NCBI GenBank assembly: GCA_025201705.1
Contig: MU616750.1
Location: 16,581-46,198, forward strand
DNA length: 29,618 nucleotides
Reading direction: 5' to 3'
From: Dissophora ornata
Lineage: Eukaryota; Mortierellomycota; Mortierellomycetes; Mortierellales; Mortierellaceae
The notes under the pieces are model-generated. The model was not told the origin of the DNA. It did not search any database and saw only the letters and a program-made list of their open reading frames with translations. Below, piece after piece: positions 9,831 through 19,767 of this stretch; within the stretch, counting starts at the first letter, position 1, and every line of letters begins with the position of its first letter. Made by a program: the position numbers and the translations under genes.

Positions 9831-10588
9831 GACATTTAAATTTTCTATCCGGGAACTATCCATTACGTTCGCCCCTGAGATACAACTGGGACGAAATTAT
9901 GGTACTCGGTGCCATTTTCTCGTAATAGAGACGAGTACGAGTACAAGAACAGTAGGCCAGACTACCGCCGAACTTGCACGGAGTCATAGTCATTTTTTTT
10001 CTCTAGCACTCAACATCACTTCCTACCAGACCATCGTGTTTTCTGCTGCGCTATCTTCCTTCTCTGATCTTCCAGTCCGATTATGAGTGCAGTGTGCTAC
10101 TCACGATTGGCAATTTCCAATTACGAGCAGGTTATAAGCATATGGAAAATGCAGTTTACTTGGCTGGCTTCTGCTCAACGAATCTACGAGATTGACCATG
10201 TGGATTTGCAAATTCTTTCACAAAATAAGGCGTCAGATGTATTCAAAAAAATACAGGATAAAGCATGGGAGACCATCCAAGGATAATGCTTCCGGGATTC
10301 CAAACAAAAACAACCGGTAACGCGTAGAATGACGGTCTGGTTTCGTGACTAAACTGGCACAAACAGCTCTTGTAAACCACCTTTTTTTAGCATGAGCAGG
10401 TCAGCTTGAAATCAACGTTCTAAAGAAACACCAGGGATTACAGGTTGACCTTCGAATGCTTCAACAGCCGCGCATCCTGCGACCTCTAACTCAATGTTAC
10501 AACACAGATACTCTCGCGCAGGTCCATCGCGACAGTTCTTCGGAACAAATAGACAAAAGTAATGATTCACTAAACCTGTTCCTTTTTG
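9831..10588. repeat. Long direct repeat, copy A
   Basis: It matches 15896-16693 over almost its whole length, same orientation, with several short indels. Shared blocks include CCGGGAACTATCCATTACG, a GAGTACGAGTACAAGA block, CTTGCACGGAGTCATAGTC and GGAACAAATAGACAAAAGTA. Both copies hold a short frame starting MSAVCYS, then ISNYEQV.SIW.MQFTWLA (ATG at 10083), preceded by a pyrimidine-rich leader. The frames diverge after about 42 residues because of an indel, so this is more likely a truncated gene start than a working gene. On the minus strand a conserved end reading EGQP.IPGVS..R can be seen in both. No LTR-type termini or reverse transcriptase are evident. Confidence 0.8.
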
Positions 10589-12157
10589 GGTCAGCTGAGT
10601 GCATTCCCGACAAAGTCTCTTCATGTCGTCTATTCGTTTGGTACCGTGGAACATGTGGCTCTACCTCACACCAACATTCAACTTAGAACTGGTGTGGTCG
10701 AAGGGAATCTGGTTGTTGATGCAATGTGGTTTTTGCCCAGTGCTCTGAATGCCAAAGTGAAGAACCAAGTGCAGGTAAATGGCGGGAGTAACTATGACTC
10801 TCTCAAGGTAGCCAAATGCATTGCCATCTGGATTAACGAGATTCCCACTGTCCCTATCTACTCTCTGGCGAAATCACAGTCAAGGGGACGGGCTTGGCAA
10901 AATCTGCGGGGAAAGAAGACCTCGTTGAGCTTGACTCTAGTTTGACATTGCGAAAAGACATATGGGGTGCAGAATAAGTGGGAGCTTCAGCAACAGTGAG
11001 ATGCCACAACCCGTATTTATTTAATTTGGAAGAAACGGAATTCATTTTCCTTCTTCTGGCAAAAAGATGTACCGCCCCAGCCAAATTCCCTCCTGTTTAA
11101 AGTCAACGCAGGTGTCTTACGATAGACTCGTCGAGAACGGAAATCTCGAGTAGAACAAAAGGGTAAAGGTCCAGTCATTGGTACACGCCAGAGCTAGACA
11201 ACCTCCTGCCTCAACAGCACCACCACCAATGTCACCGCCTGTTGCTCTGTATCCACCTTCAAGTCGACTCCCATCAGCTCTTCCAGTTCTTCCTTGTCAA
11301 TATTCACCTTACTAAATTGAACTGTCTCAGCCATCTCAACTGCCTCCACGGGCTATAGCCCCATCCACTCTAACTGATAGTCAACCTCTGGTTGGTGTCA
11401 TTACCATGACCAAGCCTACCAGCCCTGCAATTACAAGAACCATCGGCACAGCCATATCCCAGCCACGTAAATCCAGAAGCTCAAAAAACATCAAGTTTAT
11501 TTTCAACGAGCCAAAAAATGTGGTTTGAGCAATCTCTGAACTCTGCTTAGTGTGACATATCCGGAACAGAAAACACTTGTTAAATCAACGACGACCTTTT
11601 CAATTCTCAAGTCTCGAGAACGATGCAGGGTGAGGACATAGGCCAGTTTACCAATTAAATAAATAAATAAAAAAACATGGCAGGGCATGCTGAAAGCAAT
11701 TGAAGGCATATGTAAAAAGACGGCGAGCTGGAAAAGAAATGCTTTTGTGATGACCCCATGGTACCCGTGCTTTTATAAGGTGCCGCCCACTGCTAACTAA
11801 GTCAATCCTGTAACAATCACGGACGCAAACTAGAGCCAGCTCATTGATGTCAAAGTCCAAGACAACCCTCACACCACTGGCTGCGTATGTCGGATGCCAA
11901 TAGTATAGTGGCTTCCATGATCGCGTTAATTATTTCCAGTAGGTTCACAGGATTGGTTTTTATTATGACCAACATCATTTATGATCCGATCCTATATCAA
12001 ACGCTTCTTCGCACCCTTGACATCCTGATGTCCCCATGATCGTTTCAATTCGCTCACCTTTTCGTGGCTCGCTTCTTTCAGATGCTCCTAATAGTCGATA
12101 AAGAAAAGGATGAGATTCAAATCCACCTTCCACTGTTTCAAGCTTTAGTTCATTTCC
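10589..12157. other. Region without a confident gene; two weak coding-like stretches
   Basis: A plus-strand frame at 10586-10945 (contains VALPHTNIQLRTGVVEGN) has no ATG start and no recognised domain. A second plus-strand frame at about 11154-11528 is Pro/Ser/Thr-rich (MSPPVALYPPSSRLPSALP ... RKSRSSKNIKFIFNEPKN). It is broken by a TAA at 11313, in a context (TTACTAAATTG then CTGTCTCAG) that resembles an intron branch site and acceptor. Either could be an exon of an unrecognised gene or a remnant. The rest, including the AT-rich stretch near 11650-11680, shows nothing. Confidence 0.35.
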
Positions 12158-14426
12158 TCAACTTGCCTTCAGCAATTCCAACGTGGGCAACGTTGCCACC
12201 AGGGCCGGCACCAAGGACTTGCGCGTGGGTATGACAAATTCTCCTAATTCTTCCAAGATCATCACACCTCTCACTTTCAGATACAACCTCATGTACGTCC
12301 CATGGTCGTCAATAACCTGGACGAGAGGCGCAGACTCCTTGCCAGCAATGATAGACGCTTTGCCAAATCTAGCCAACTTGTAGGTGTCCCAGAGATTCTT
12401 GGCGTTGTTCCCAGCCTGTGTGGGTCCGGTCACCTCTCCCCACAAAACCTCCTGCCCAAAGGCCTTTCCTCTGATGTCCGGTCTGTCTGCCTTTAGATTC
12501 TGGTGTTTTTGTGTGACTGAGTCGGTATTCGGGCTATGTCTGCAAGGTTAGTGGGATGAGGGAAACTTGTTTTATACTACACCAACGCGCACATGCAAGG
12601 CACTTACAAATCGCTGGTGACTCTGTCACTATCGACATAAGCTTGAATGATGGGAGCCACGTATTTGACTGTAAAAGTGCTCTCTGATACCGTGTTGTCT
12701 GTCTTCATTGGTAGATATTCCAGACTGATGGAGGAATGTAAGCGTCAGGAGCACGCCTTCGCAAGGAATCGATGTCATACATGTTCGCGTCAATTTCACC
12801 TACAGTGTCTCCAACATGATCCTGATTTTCTTGTTGCCCCCAGTCATCGGCACTTCGGCCTCATCGCCTTTGTTGTTAAGATACAACTATTTAAGAGAGA
12901 AAAGAATTGCCGTAAAACATTGCCTGAAAGGTTCACAACGTCATTCACTGCTTTAATACTGACTTACTCTCACGGCCTTCTGTATCTTTGCATCATCAAC
13001 ATCAATATCTGGCAATTCTGCCCCTGGCCCCAAGATGATCTTTAGCTGTTGGGCTGAAAAAAACTCATGCATTCGGCTCGTTGGCATCGACGGTGCAAAG
13101 ACTCCGATGATCGCCATGATATCTGCAATATCTGTCTTCTTGATTTCGCGAGCACTAAGAGCCTCGATGCAAGATCGTTGATACTCTGCGAAAATACATG
13201 CTATGCATACATCGTCTATTTTCCAGTCACAACACGGATGACTAGACTCATCAACACTGCGTAACAGTTCCTCACGCTCACGGTCCAACAGCTGCTCTGA
13301 TTCAGCAGAGGTATTGGACGGCTCAACATGCGCAGGTGCTGACGTCAATGACATGGAGCGAGATGCAGACGACGTTGAAATGGATGGCGCCGATGATGGG
13401 GATGATACCATTGATGACGACGTAACTGCTGGTACTGATAGAGAAACTGGCGATGCTGAAGAAGATGTCTCTGACGTCAAAGGGTGCGCTTTCGATGATG
13501 ATGGTTTCCTTGGCCGTAGTATCAGCCTACGATGCTCCGCGCTCTTCAACGTAGTTCCGAACTTTGTCGTCGCGTTGTCCGTCGCTTTAGTCAACTTTCC
13601 ACACGAAGCAGAAGTTAAAGGCGACATGGTCGCTGTACGAGATGATGCGATTGAGTCGGACCCCAACAATAATCCGTCTCCTGACGCAACCTGGACATCA
13701 CGGCTGGATAAAGTTGAGCTTGCCGCTACAATGTCTGTTGAGTCTGTTGAGGTGTGCGGCGGCGGCGAGCCAGGAGGTGTTGTTGATGATCCTACAATCA
13801 AAAGATTGTTTTGAGCAACGTTGGTCCCCATGTCAAAACGTACGCGTAGAGGCCCAGAACAACATCTCTGACAAGATACCTTCTGTGCCGGCACTTTGCT
13901 TTGCAGCACTGAGCAGCCCTGCATCCAACGTCTGCGAAAGTTCATTATCCCTGCGATGAAGTCGCTTGACATTTACTACTAACTGCTTGGTCTATATTTG
14001 ACAGTTTATTAGTGTGAGGCGGTGAGCTTGATGTTTGGCTGTAAATCAGATACGTACCTGTAGACGCCTGATGATTGAAGGCTGCGAAGACGAGGAAAGC
14101 GGTTAGACTATAATGTCATAGTATATGTAACACGGGTGCTGCTGAACATCAGACAAACAATTTGCCTGTGAATGAGTGTTGAGTGGCAGTGCTGCCCAGA
14201 AGTCAGCAAGAGATGAATCTTTTCTGCACCGCTGCCAGTGCCCTTCCATCACCTCTCCATGCTCTCTCCACTCCGGCAAGGATGTCGCTGTATGCATCAA
14301 GGAGACATAGGCGGAGTGTGCTACTTTCTTATCCTCCTGGGTCTCATAGCGCTTCCATCGGAAGAATGAGACTGGATCGAGATCTTTCCTCTCTTCAAAG
14401 AATGCAAGGTTGTCATATTTCGCCAT
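12158..14426 (-). CDS. Seven-exon gene of unknown function; C-terminal domain with nuclease-like RPD...GEV motif
   Basis: Model from splice signals and phase: exons 14426-14166, 14081-14058, 13991-13844, 13791-12968, 12886-12804, 12724-12608 and 12539-12158, 612 residues. All joints keep frame and the introns are 52-84 bases. Five use GT-AG; the first is modelled as GC-AG and is the least certain. The N-terminus (MAKYDNLAFFEERKD) is charged and helical. Residues about 145-340 are a Ser/Thr/Pro-rich linker. The C-terminal 250 residues are ordered and include KYVAPIIQAYVDSD, then KADRPDIRGKAFGQ and EVLWGEVTGPTQ (residues 502-527). An R-P-D ... G-E-V core is reminiscent of PD-(D/E)XK nuclease folds, but the usual Lys is Thr here, so this is a guess. 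Such proteins appear to be repeated in mucoromycete genomes (from memory). The gene sits between two long direct repeats. Downstream of the TGA the frame stays open for about 50 codons. Confidence 0.65.
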
Positions 14427-14687
14427 TTTGGGGTGAGAGCGGCACGGCAAGAGGAATGTGACGGCGGGGTCATTACGTCACCCTGACGGACGAGAAAAAA
14501 AAATCATCCACTCCTCCACCACCATGACCAACAGTATTTCTGCCGTTATGCTTTCCCACTCTCGTTTATCTCTGACTTATCCTTTGCTTCTATACTGACG
14601 TGCTTGATGCTTGTACTATAGGAATACGGCATTGATACCTCCATACCTGGTGTGAGTGATCCTACCGTCTCAATGTGTAAGACGCGG

Positions 14688-15003
14688 AATGCTCGTAGCT
14701 GAACTTCGGTTCCCTCTGTCGCTGCCAAAGTTCATTGACTGTCCGCGGTTGGTGTCCACTGTCCTTTTGTCTTTGTTCACGGCAAAGGAGTTGCTTGAGT
14801 CGATGTGACTAAGGCCTTGGGGCAAAGGTAGCGAGTGTTCATGCGTTTTGCATGATGCTTGTTGTTGAACTTTTCTGTTCCCTTTGTCGCTCCCGAAGTT
14901 GTGTCCCGCTGCTCCTTTGTCGCCATACTCAACAAAAGAGATTGGTTGTGTTGGTTCTGTCTTCGGCCATGGGTCAGAGGTGGCGGGTAATCCACAAGAT
15001 GAA
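14688..15003. repeat. 316-bp tandem duplication, unit 1
   Basis: It begins AATGCTCGTAGCTG and is nearly identical to the next unit. Only four substitutions are seen before the copies part at CAGAGG near 14980. Its ends are incomplete compared with unit 2: only AATGCTCG of the left inverted terminus is present and the right terminus is missing. The minus strand has an open frame across the unit with two F-G-S-D-K/R-G-N-R motifs. Confidence 0.9.
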
Positions 15004-15316
15004 AATGCTCGTAGCTGAACTTCGGTTCCCTCTGTCGCTGCCAAAGTTCATTGACTGTTCGCGGTTAGTGTCCACTGTCCTTTTGTCTTTGTTCACGGCA
15101 AAGGAGTTGCTTGAGTCGATGTGACTAAGGCCTTGGGGCAAAGGTAGCGAGTGTTCATGCGTTTTGCATGATGCTTGTTGTTGAACTTTTCTGTTCCCTT
15201 TGTCGCTCCCAAAGTTGTGTCCCGCTGCCCCTTTGTCGCCATACTCAACAAAAGAGATTGGTTGTGTTGGTTCTGTCTTCGGCCATGGGTCAGAGGCGGC
15301 GAGCATTTTCATCTTG
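15004..15316. repeat. 316-bp tandem duplication, unit 2, with 17-bp inverted ends
   Basis: This unit, counted from 14995, is bounded by CAAGATGAAAATGCTCG (14995-15011) and its exact reverse complement CGAGCATTTTCATCTTG (15300-15316). The spacing gives an element of about 322 bp, MITE-like in shape. The minus strand keeps an open frame of about 110 codons that includes KTEPTQPISFVEYGDKG. No target-site duplication is obvious. Confidence 0.8.
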
Positions 15317-15895
15317 CTGAGAGCACGAGGGGTTGTTAATCAAGGTATTCAACTCTGTTGGTTGTTAAAATTCCGTGTTTGGTTGTACATTTGTACATTT
15401 ACAACTTCAACTTTTTTGACGGTTAGTCTGCATTAAACTCTACAAGCAGGAGAAAGGATTCCTCGTGATTGACTGGACGAAGTATGTCCAGTTGTGAGTA
15501 TCTGCGGACTTTTTTAAAGTGTCAATCCAGACACATTGCACATGTAGTCAACTTCAATCATGTCTAACGTGTATCGACATCACTGTTCCCTGTGTCTCTC
15601 TGCAGTTCGGATGAATGAAGCGACTGTCCTAGTCCATGGCATATTCGTGGACGACCGCCTCACGCGATCGATGTACGTTAGAAAGTGCTCTCGCCTCTAG
15701 GGATACGTCATGTACTCTAACGACTTCCAACGACTTCCAACGGTACAGGACAAACTGTCGAGGGCAAGGAGGGCAAGTTGAATCTGAGACCGCTTCATCT
15801 GCATGCACACCAGTTGTTTTTGAGTAGTTTCATTGCGTGGAGCGCAATACCAAATAAACACGACCTAAAAGGTTGCCAATGGTCCCCTCGGAACT
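15317..15895. other. Gene-free spacer
   Basis: No convincing coding region is visible. It contains small direct repeats (TTGTACATTTGTACATTT near 15383; ACGACTTCCA twice near 15719-15740) and nothing else recognisable. Confidence 0.5.
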
Positions 15896-16693
15896 GACAT
15901 TTGAAATTTTGTCCGGGAACTATCCATTACGTTCGCCCCTACGCCCGGTTGATATTTTGATATGCAACTGGGACGAAATTATGGTACTCGGGTAGCATTT
16001 TCTCGTAATAGAGACGTAGCAAGTCGCGTCAAATAACGAGTACGAGTACAAGAGCAGTAGGCCAGACTACCGCCGAACTTGCACGGAGTCATAGTCATTT
16101 TTTTTCTCTAGCATTCAACATCACTTCCTACCAGACCATCGTGTTTTCTGCTGCGCTATCTTCCTTCTCTGATCTTCCAGTTCGATTATGAGTGCAGTGT
16201 GCTACTCATGGTTTCCAATTTCCAATTACGAGCAGGTTGTAAGCATATGGCAAATGCAGTTTACTTGGCTGGCTTCTGCTCAACGAATCTACGAGATTGA
16301 CCATGTGGATTTGCGTCAGATATATTCAAAAAAATACAGGATAAAGCATGGGAGACTGTTCAAGGATAATGCTTCCGGGATTCCAAACAAAAACAACAGG
16401 TAACGCGTAGAATGACGGTCTGGTTTCGCGACTAAACTGGCACAAACAGCTCTTTTAAACCACCCTTTTAAATCATAAGCAAGTCAGCTTAAAATCAACG
16501 GACAAAAGAAACACCAGGGATGCCAGGTTGACCTTCGATTACTTCAACAGCCGTGCATCCCTCGACGTCAACTCGATGCCACAACACAGAGACTCTCGCT
16601 CAAGTTCATCGCGACAGCCCTTTGGAACAAATAGACAAAAGTAAGGATTCACTAGACCTACCATCAACACGCGTCCTATTTTGTTCCTTTTTG
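15896..16693. repeat. Long direct repeat, copy B
   Basis: Second copy of the 9831-10588 repeat, same orientation, about 6.07 kb away. Compared with copy A it has extra blocks (about 21 bases after CGCCCCT near 15941, about 22 bases near 16015, and about 23 bases near 16660). It lacks about 20 bases inside the short frame that starts MSAVCYSWFPISNYEQV (ATG at 16188). That indel changes the C-terminus, so at least one copy of this frame is broken. Confidence 0.8.
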
Positions 16694-17581
16694 TCATGTC
16701 ATAAGATGCTCAAGCTGCTCTTGAGTTGCACTGCCGCCTTGCCGGTATGTTTCAGCCCACAAATCACTCTGTATTAGGTTTAGGGAGAACTACGAAGGGC
16801 AATGCACTGAGTAGTAAGTTCAACAAGCGTCTCTTGGCGGGGGGACCTCGCGGTAGCGCGCTTCTTCGCGTACAACTATAATTGCTCACGTTTATTTCGG
16901 TATCAGGGGAGGTCCACTTTGTGCATCGTTTAAAGTGCCGCTGTGTTGCTGGAGGGTAGTAGGTATGCCATCAAGACTTGTCTGCTTGCTTTAGCGAGAG
17001 TTGGTAGGGTCCCCCAAGGGGCGAGATCTACTTGAGGGTATTGCGTGTCTCATAGCGTGGGGTGGCCAGTGAGTGCGCTGAAGGCTATTGTCAATTATTT
17101 TTTTCGTCTCGTCTCCTTGCCGACCTTTGCTTTTCAGTATTGAACCGTTTAGTGTACGGCTCGATGGTAGAAAGTCCCCCGCCTTGGATGTTTTGAGGCG
17201 CTGCTTGGGCATTATTTTCAGCGTCATGAAAAAAATATGCTCGATCTTGTCTGGTCTGGTCTGGTTTTTTTTTTTTTTTTTGCAACAAGGCCACAAAGTT
17301 GATTACGCGCGGAATGGGCACAGCTGTTTTCTTAAAGAAACAAAACGATCGTTCTCGTGTGGTTTCTCTGCCCATGAATACCAACGACCTGCTGAGCCCG
17401 CTGAATGTGTAAACCCCTCCACAGAGGGATTCCAGACACCAAGGTTGCGGCTGGTACATCTTTTTAGAGCAGATATATCTTTCATATATGCTTTCCTGGC
17501 TGAATCCCCCCACCTTGGCCAACCATCCACGTCTCACATCTTTTTACCTTAAAATTGGTGGCAACCGGCAAAATGCAGTCC
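16694..17581. other. Gene-free spacer with long poly-T
   Basis: Frames here are short and overlap on both strands, with no recognisable protein. An 18-base T run sits at 17263-17280, after a triple GTCTG(G) repeat. No structured RNA gene could be recognised by eye. Confidence 0.45.
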
Positions 17582-17888
17582 CATACTGAGGTTCAGAGCC
17601 ATGTGGCGCTATCAGGTCAATTACACAAGATTGCTCCAACGACCTTCCCTTGCCAAGAAGAGGGGACGCAGGAGGACCACATGCTCTTTGAATGCTCATG
17701 ACAAGATATGGAACATCGCCCAACCCAGTCCGTCCACCTCTTCCAACGCTTATTGGACCTCAAAGCACCGCCTCTCCTGGCTGCTGCACACTGCCGGCTT
17801 CACACAGCAACAGGCGGTCGTGGCCTCTCTACTCGGCATATGGGAGGACCATTGGAGAACCAAACTCGAAGACGCGTTTGAAGACTAA
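17582..17888 (+). pseudogene. Decayed 3' end of a LINE-type retrotransposon (zf-RVT-like)
   Basis: One frame reads HTEVQSHVALSGQLHKIAP, then TTFPCQEEGTQEDHMLFECS and a stop. It resembles the C-x(n)-C...E-H-x-L-F-x-C zinc-binding region that follows the reverse transcriptase in many LINE ORF2 proteins. A second frame continues with SKHRLSWLLHTAGFTQQQ, then LGIWEDHWRTKLEDAFED and a TAA. The split across frames points to a frameshifted relic. No reverse transcriptase catalytic motif lies upstream. The identification rests on the short Cys/His pattern and is tentative. Confidence 0.4.
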
Positions 17889-17997
17889 ATAGGGCACAAA
17901 AGCAGAGGTACAAAAGCAACCAAGTCACGTTACACACTAAACATGGCGAGTGACTAAGTTTCAGGAGCCAAACCCATTCTCTCCATCGCCATCCACC

Positions 17998-19413
17998 ATG
18001 CCTCCAACAAGACAAACACTGCATTCCACAGAGCACAACCCTTCCAAGGAAGCTATAACAGGCGTTAAATTCCATGTTCAGAGGTACCGCTTCAGCCAGG
18101 CACATTTCAGTATCCTGGTCGAGTTTATGGATCTTCCAGGCAACTGGACTCGACTCTACAAATATGGCAATACGAAGGGCACCAAGAATGTTGTCCTCTT
18201 CAACAGAATGGCAGAATACTTTGCAACCAAGCTACGAAAGAATCCCGGCTTGGTTGGAAATATCGATCCTGAACTGGTGAACGCATCGATGGTTGAAAGA
18301 AGGTGGAAGAGACTCGAAAACGACTTTCACGAACGTGGTCAGCTCTCGGTGTCAGTGGGTGGCAAGGCACCCGCATCACCCAACTCTACTCATGACTTTT
18401 TCCGCAGGAAGTTCGCTGAGAGCTCAAAGCATGACTCTTTCGTAATCAGTGAGCCCGCGGTCATGGCCGACCCGGTTCCAAGGTTAGCCAATGTCAATGG
18501 CAACATGTACACATTGCACTTTTCTGTCATTCGCCATTTCTGTCTCATTAACTTTCTTTCTGGGGTAAATAAATGCCATTTTAGCCACGAATGTGGTCCG
18601 ACCTCCGACGCGTCCTCTTCACCTGCCCTTGCTCATCAACCCGCAGACTTGTTGACAAGTGCCAACGAAAACGCTCGCGATGGCACTGCCTTCACAGAGG
18701 ACGAGGAGGAACCGCTTGTACGACATCATATATCAAAACGCAAACCAACTCTCAATTTCGGGGACAACTTGGAAGGCGATACGAATGCGTTGGAAGATGT
18801 TCCTGATACCATAGAACCACCGAAAACACCGCGCCATAATCACAGCCACAACAACTTGCCATCTCCCACTCGGGCAACATCATCCACTAACACCAAGACT
18901 GCACCCGCGCCCACACCGTCCTCACTGGTGTTCAGTTTCATCCGCAGATCACAGCATGTGCCGACTCGCGCTGACCCCGCGCCACCATTAGAACAGGATG
19001 TTGTCTCGGATGCATCATCATATATTTCTACTGAAAATGAGTTGCAGACATTGTTGACACAGACGAGCGAAGTGCAGAACAGGTTCTTTGAGATTAAGGA
19101 CAAAGAACTCCAACTAAAGCGTGAGGCTTTGCAGCACCAAAGGGAAGAGTCGATCCGAGAGTATGATTGGAGGATGAAGGAATTGGATATCAAAGCTCAG
19201 ATGCGTGAAAGAGAGTTGGCACTGGAGCAGCAGAGGCGTGCTCAAGAGCTGAAGGCAGAACAGGAAAATTGGATAGAGCAGATGAAGATGCAGATGAAGA
19301 TGCAAATGGAGACGCAGAGAGATATCATGGAACAGAACAGATTAGCACATTTAGAAACATTGCGCGCAGTTGCTGGCGTGATATCCCAGGTTTTGTCAAA
19401 GCAAACTGAATAA
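17998..19413 (+). CDS. SANT/Myb-like DNA-binding protein with C-terminal coiled coil
   Basis: I chose the ATG at 17998 (context ACCATGC); the frame also extends upstream without an ATG. It gives 471 residues if unspliced. Residues about 25-130 (RFSQAHFSILVEFM, GNWTRLYKYG, VERRWKRLENDFHERG) look like a SANT/Myb-like three-helix domain of the kind found in transposon-derived or NAM-associated proteins. A Ser/Pro/Thr-rich linker follows, then a long charged coiled coil (about 350-465) with the repeat MKMQMKMQME. A probable in-frame intron ends at the TTAG at 18581-18584: donor GTTAGC (18483) or GTACAC (18507), with a branch-like ATTAAC. Its removal would delete a Cys/Phe-rich hydrophobic stretch that looks out of place and leave about 437-445 residues. 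AATAAA overlaps the stop codon. The role is probably in transcription; the target is unknown. Confidence 0.7.
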   Translation: MPPTRQTLHSTEHNPSKEAITGVKFHVQRYRFSQAHFSILVEFMDLPGNWTRLYKYGNTKGTKNVVLFNRMAEYFATKLRKNPGLVGNIDPELVNASMVERRWKRLENDFHERGQLSVSVGGKAPASPNSTHDFFRRKFAESSKHDSFVISEPAVMADPVPRLANVNGNMYTLHFSVIRHFCLINFLSGVNKCHFSHECGPTSDASSSPALAHQPADLLTSANENARDGTAFTEDEEEPLVRHHISKRKPTLNFGDNLEGDTNALEDVPDTIEPPKTPRHNHSHNNLPSPTRATSSTNTKTAPAPTPSSLVFSFIRRSQHVPTRADPAPPLEQDVVSDASSYISTENELQTLLTQTSEVQNRFFEIKDKELQLKREALQHQREESIREYDWRMKELDIKAQMRERELALEQQRRAQELKAEQENWIEQMKMQMKMQMETQRDIMEQNRLAHLETLRAVAGVISQVLSKQTE

Positions 19414-19767
19414 ATCTGACATATGACATCCCGAGAGTACTGGTCCGCGTGGCTGAATCGCTGTCTTTCTGCAAGGTAATTTGCATGGCCTCGATTTGTC
19501 TTCAAAGCTTAATCCATGAAGTCCTTAAGTAGCTATAAGCGTAGCAGTGAATGAACAGATAACTAAATTCGCGTGTCAGACCATGTATCTTGTTGGGTTT
19601 CCGCAATTTGCCTGCGTTTTGCCCGAAACCCCTTGGTCTACGGGTCTAGGAAGCACAAAAGTCTGGAATCAACCATTATTGTTTCCTCTATTGCGTTTGG
19701 CACTTGTATATTTCAAAAATATCCCAAAAATTAACAAAACTACAAAAACTACACGCCTCCCGCTTTC
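19414..19767. other. Spacer between two convergent genes
   Basis: These 354 bases hold only the 3' ends of the flanking genes. The stretch before 19768 is AT-rich, as expected for 3' untranslated sequence. I see no other feature. Confidence 0.5.

Noticed and set aside
13314..13814. Plus-strand frame of 166 codons rich in Asp, Val and Gly
   Set aside because: It is the antisense of the Ser-rich exon of the seven-exon minus-strand gene, whose splice phases fit well.
9831..16693. The two direct repeats as LTRs of a retrotransposon
   Set aside because: No reverse transcriptase, integrase or protease is visible between them and no clear TG...CA termini; kept only as direct repeats.
16801..17100. 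GC-rich, stem-like stretches as a possible structured RNA gene
   Set aside because: No match by eye to tRNA, 5S rRNA or spliceosomal RNA sequence motifs.
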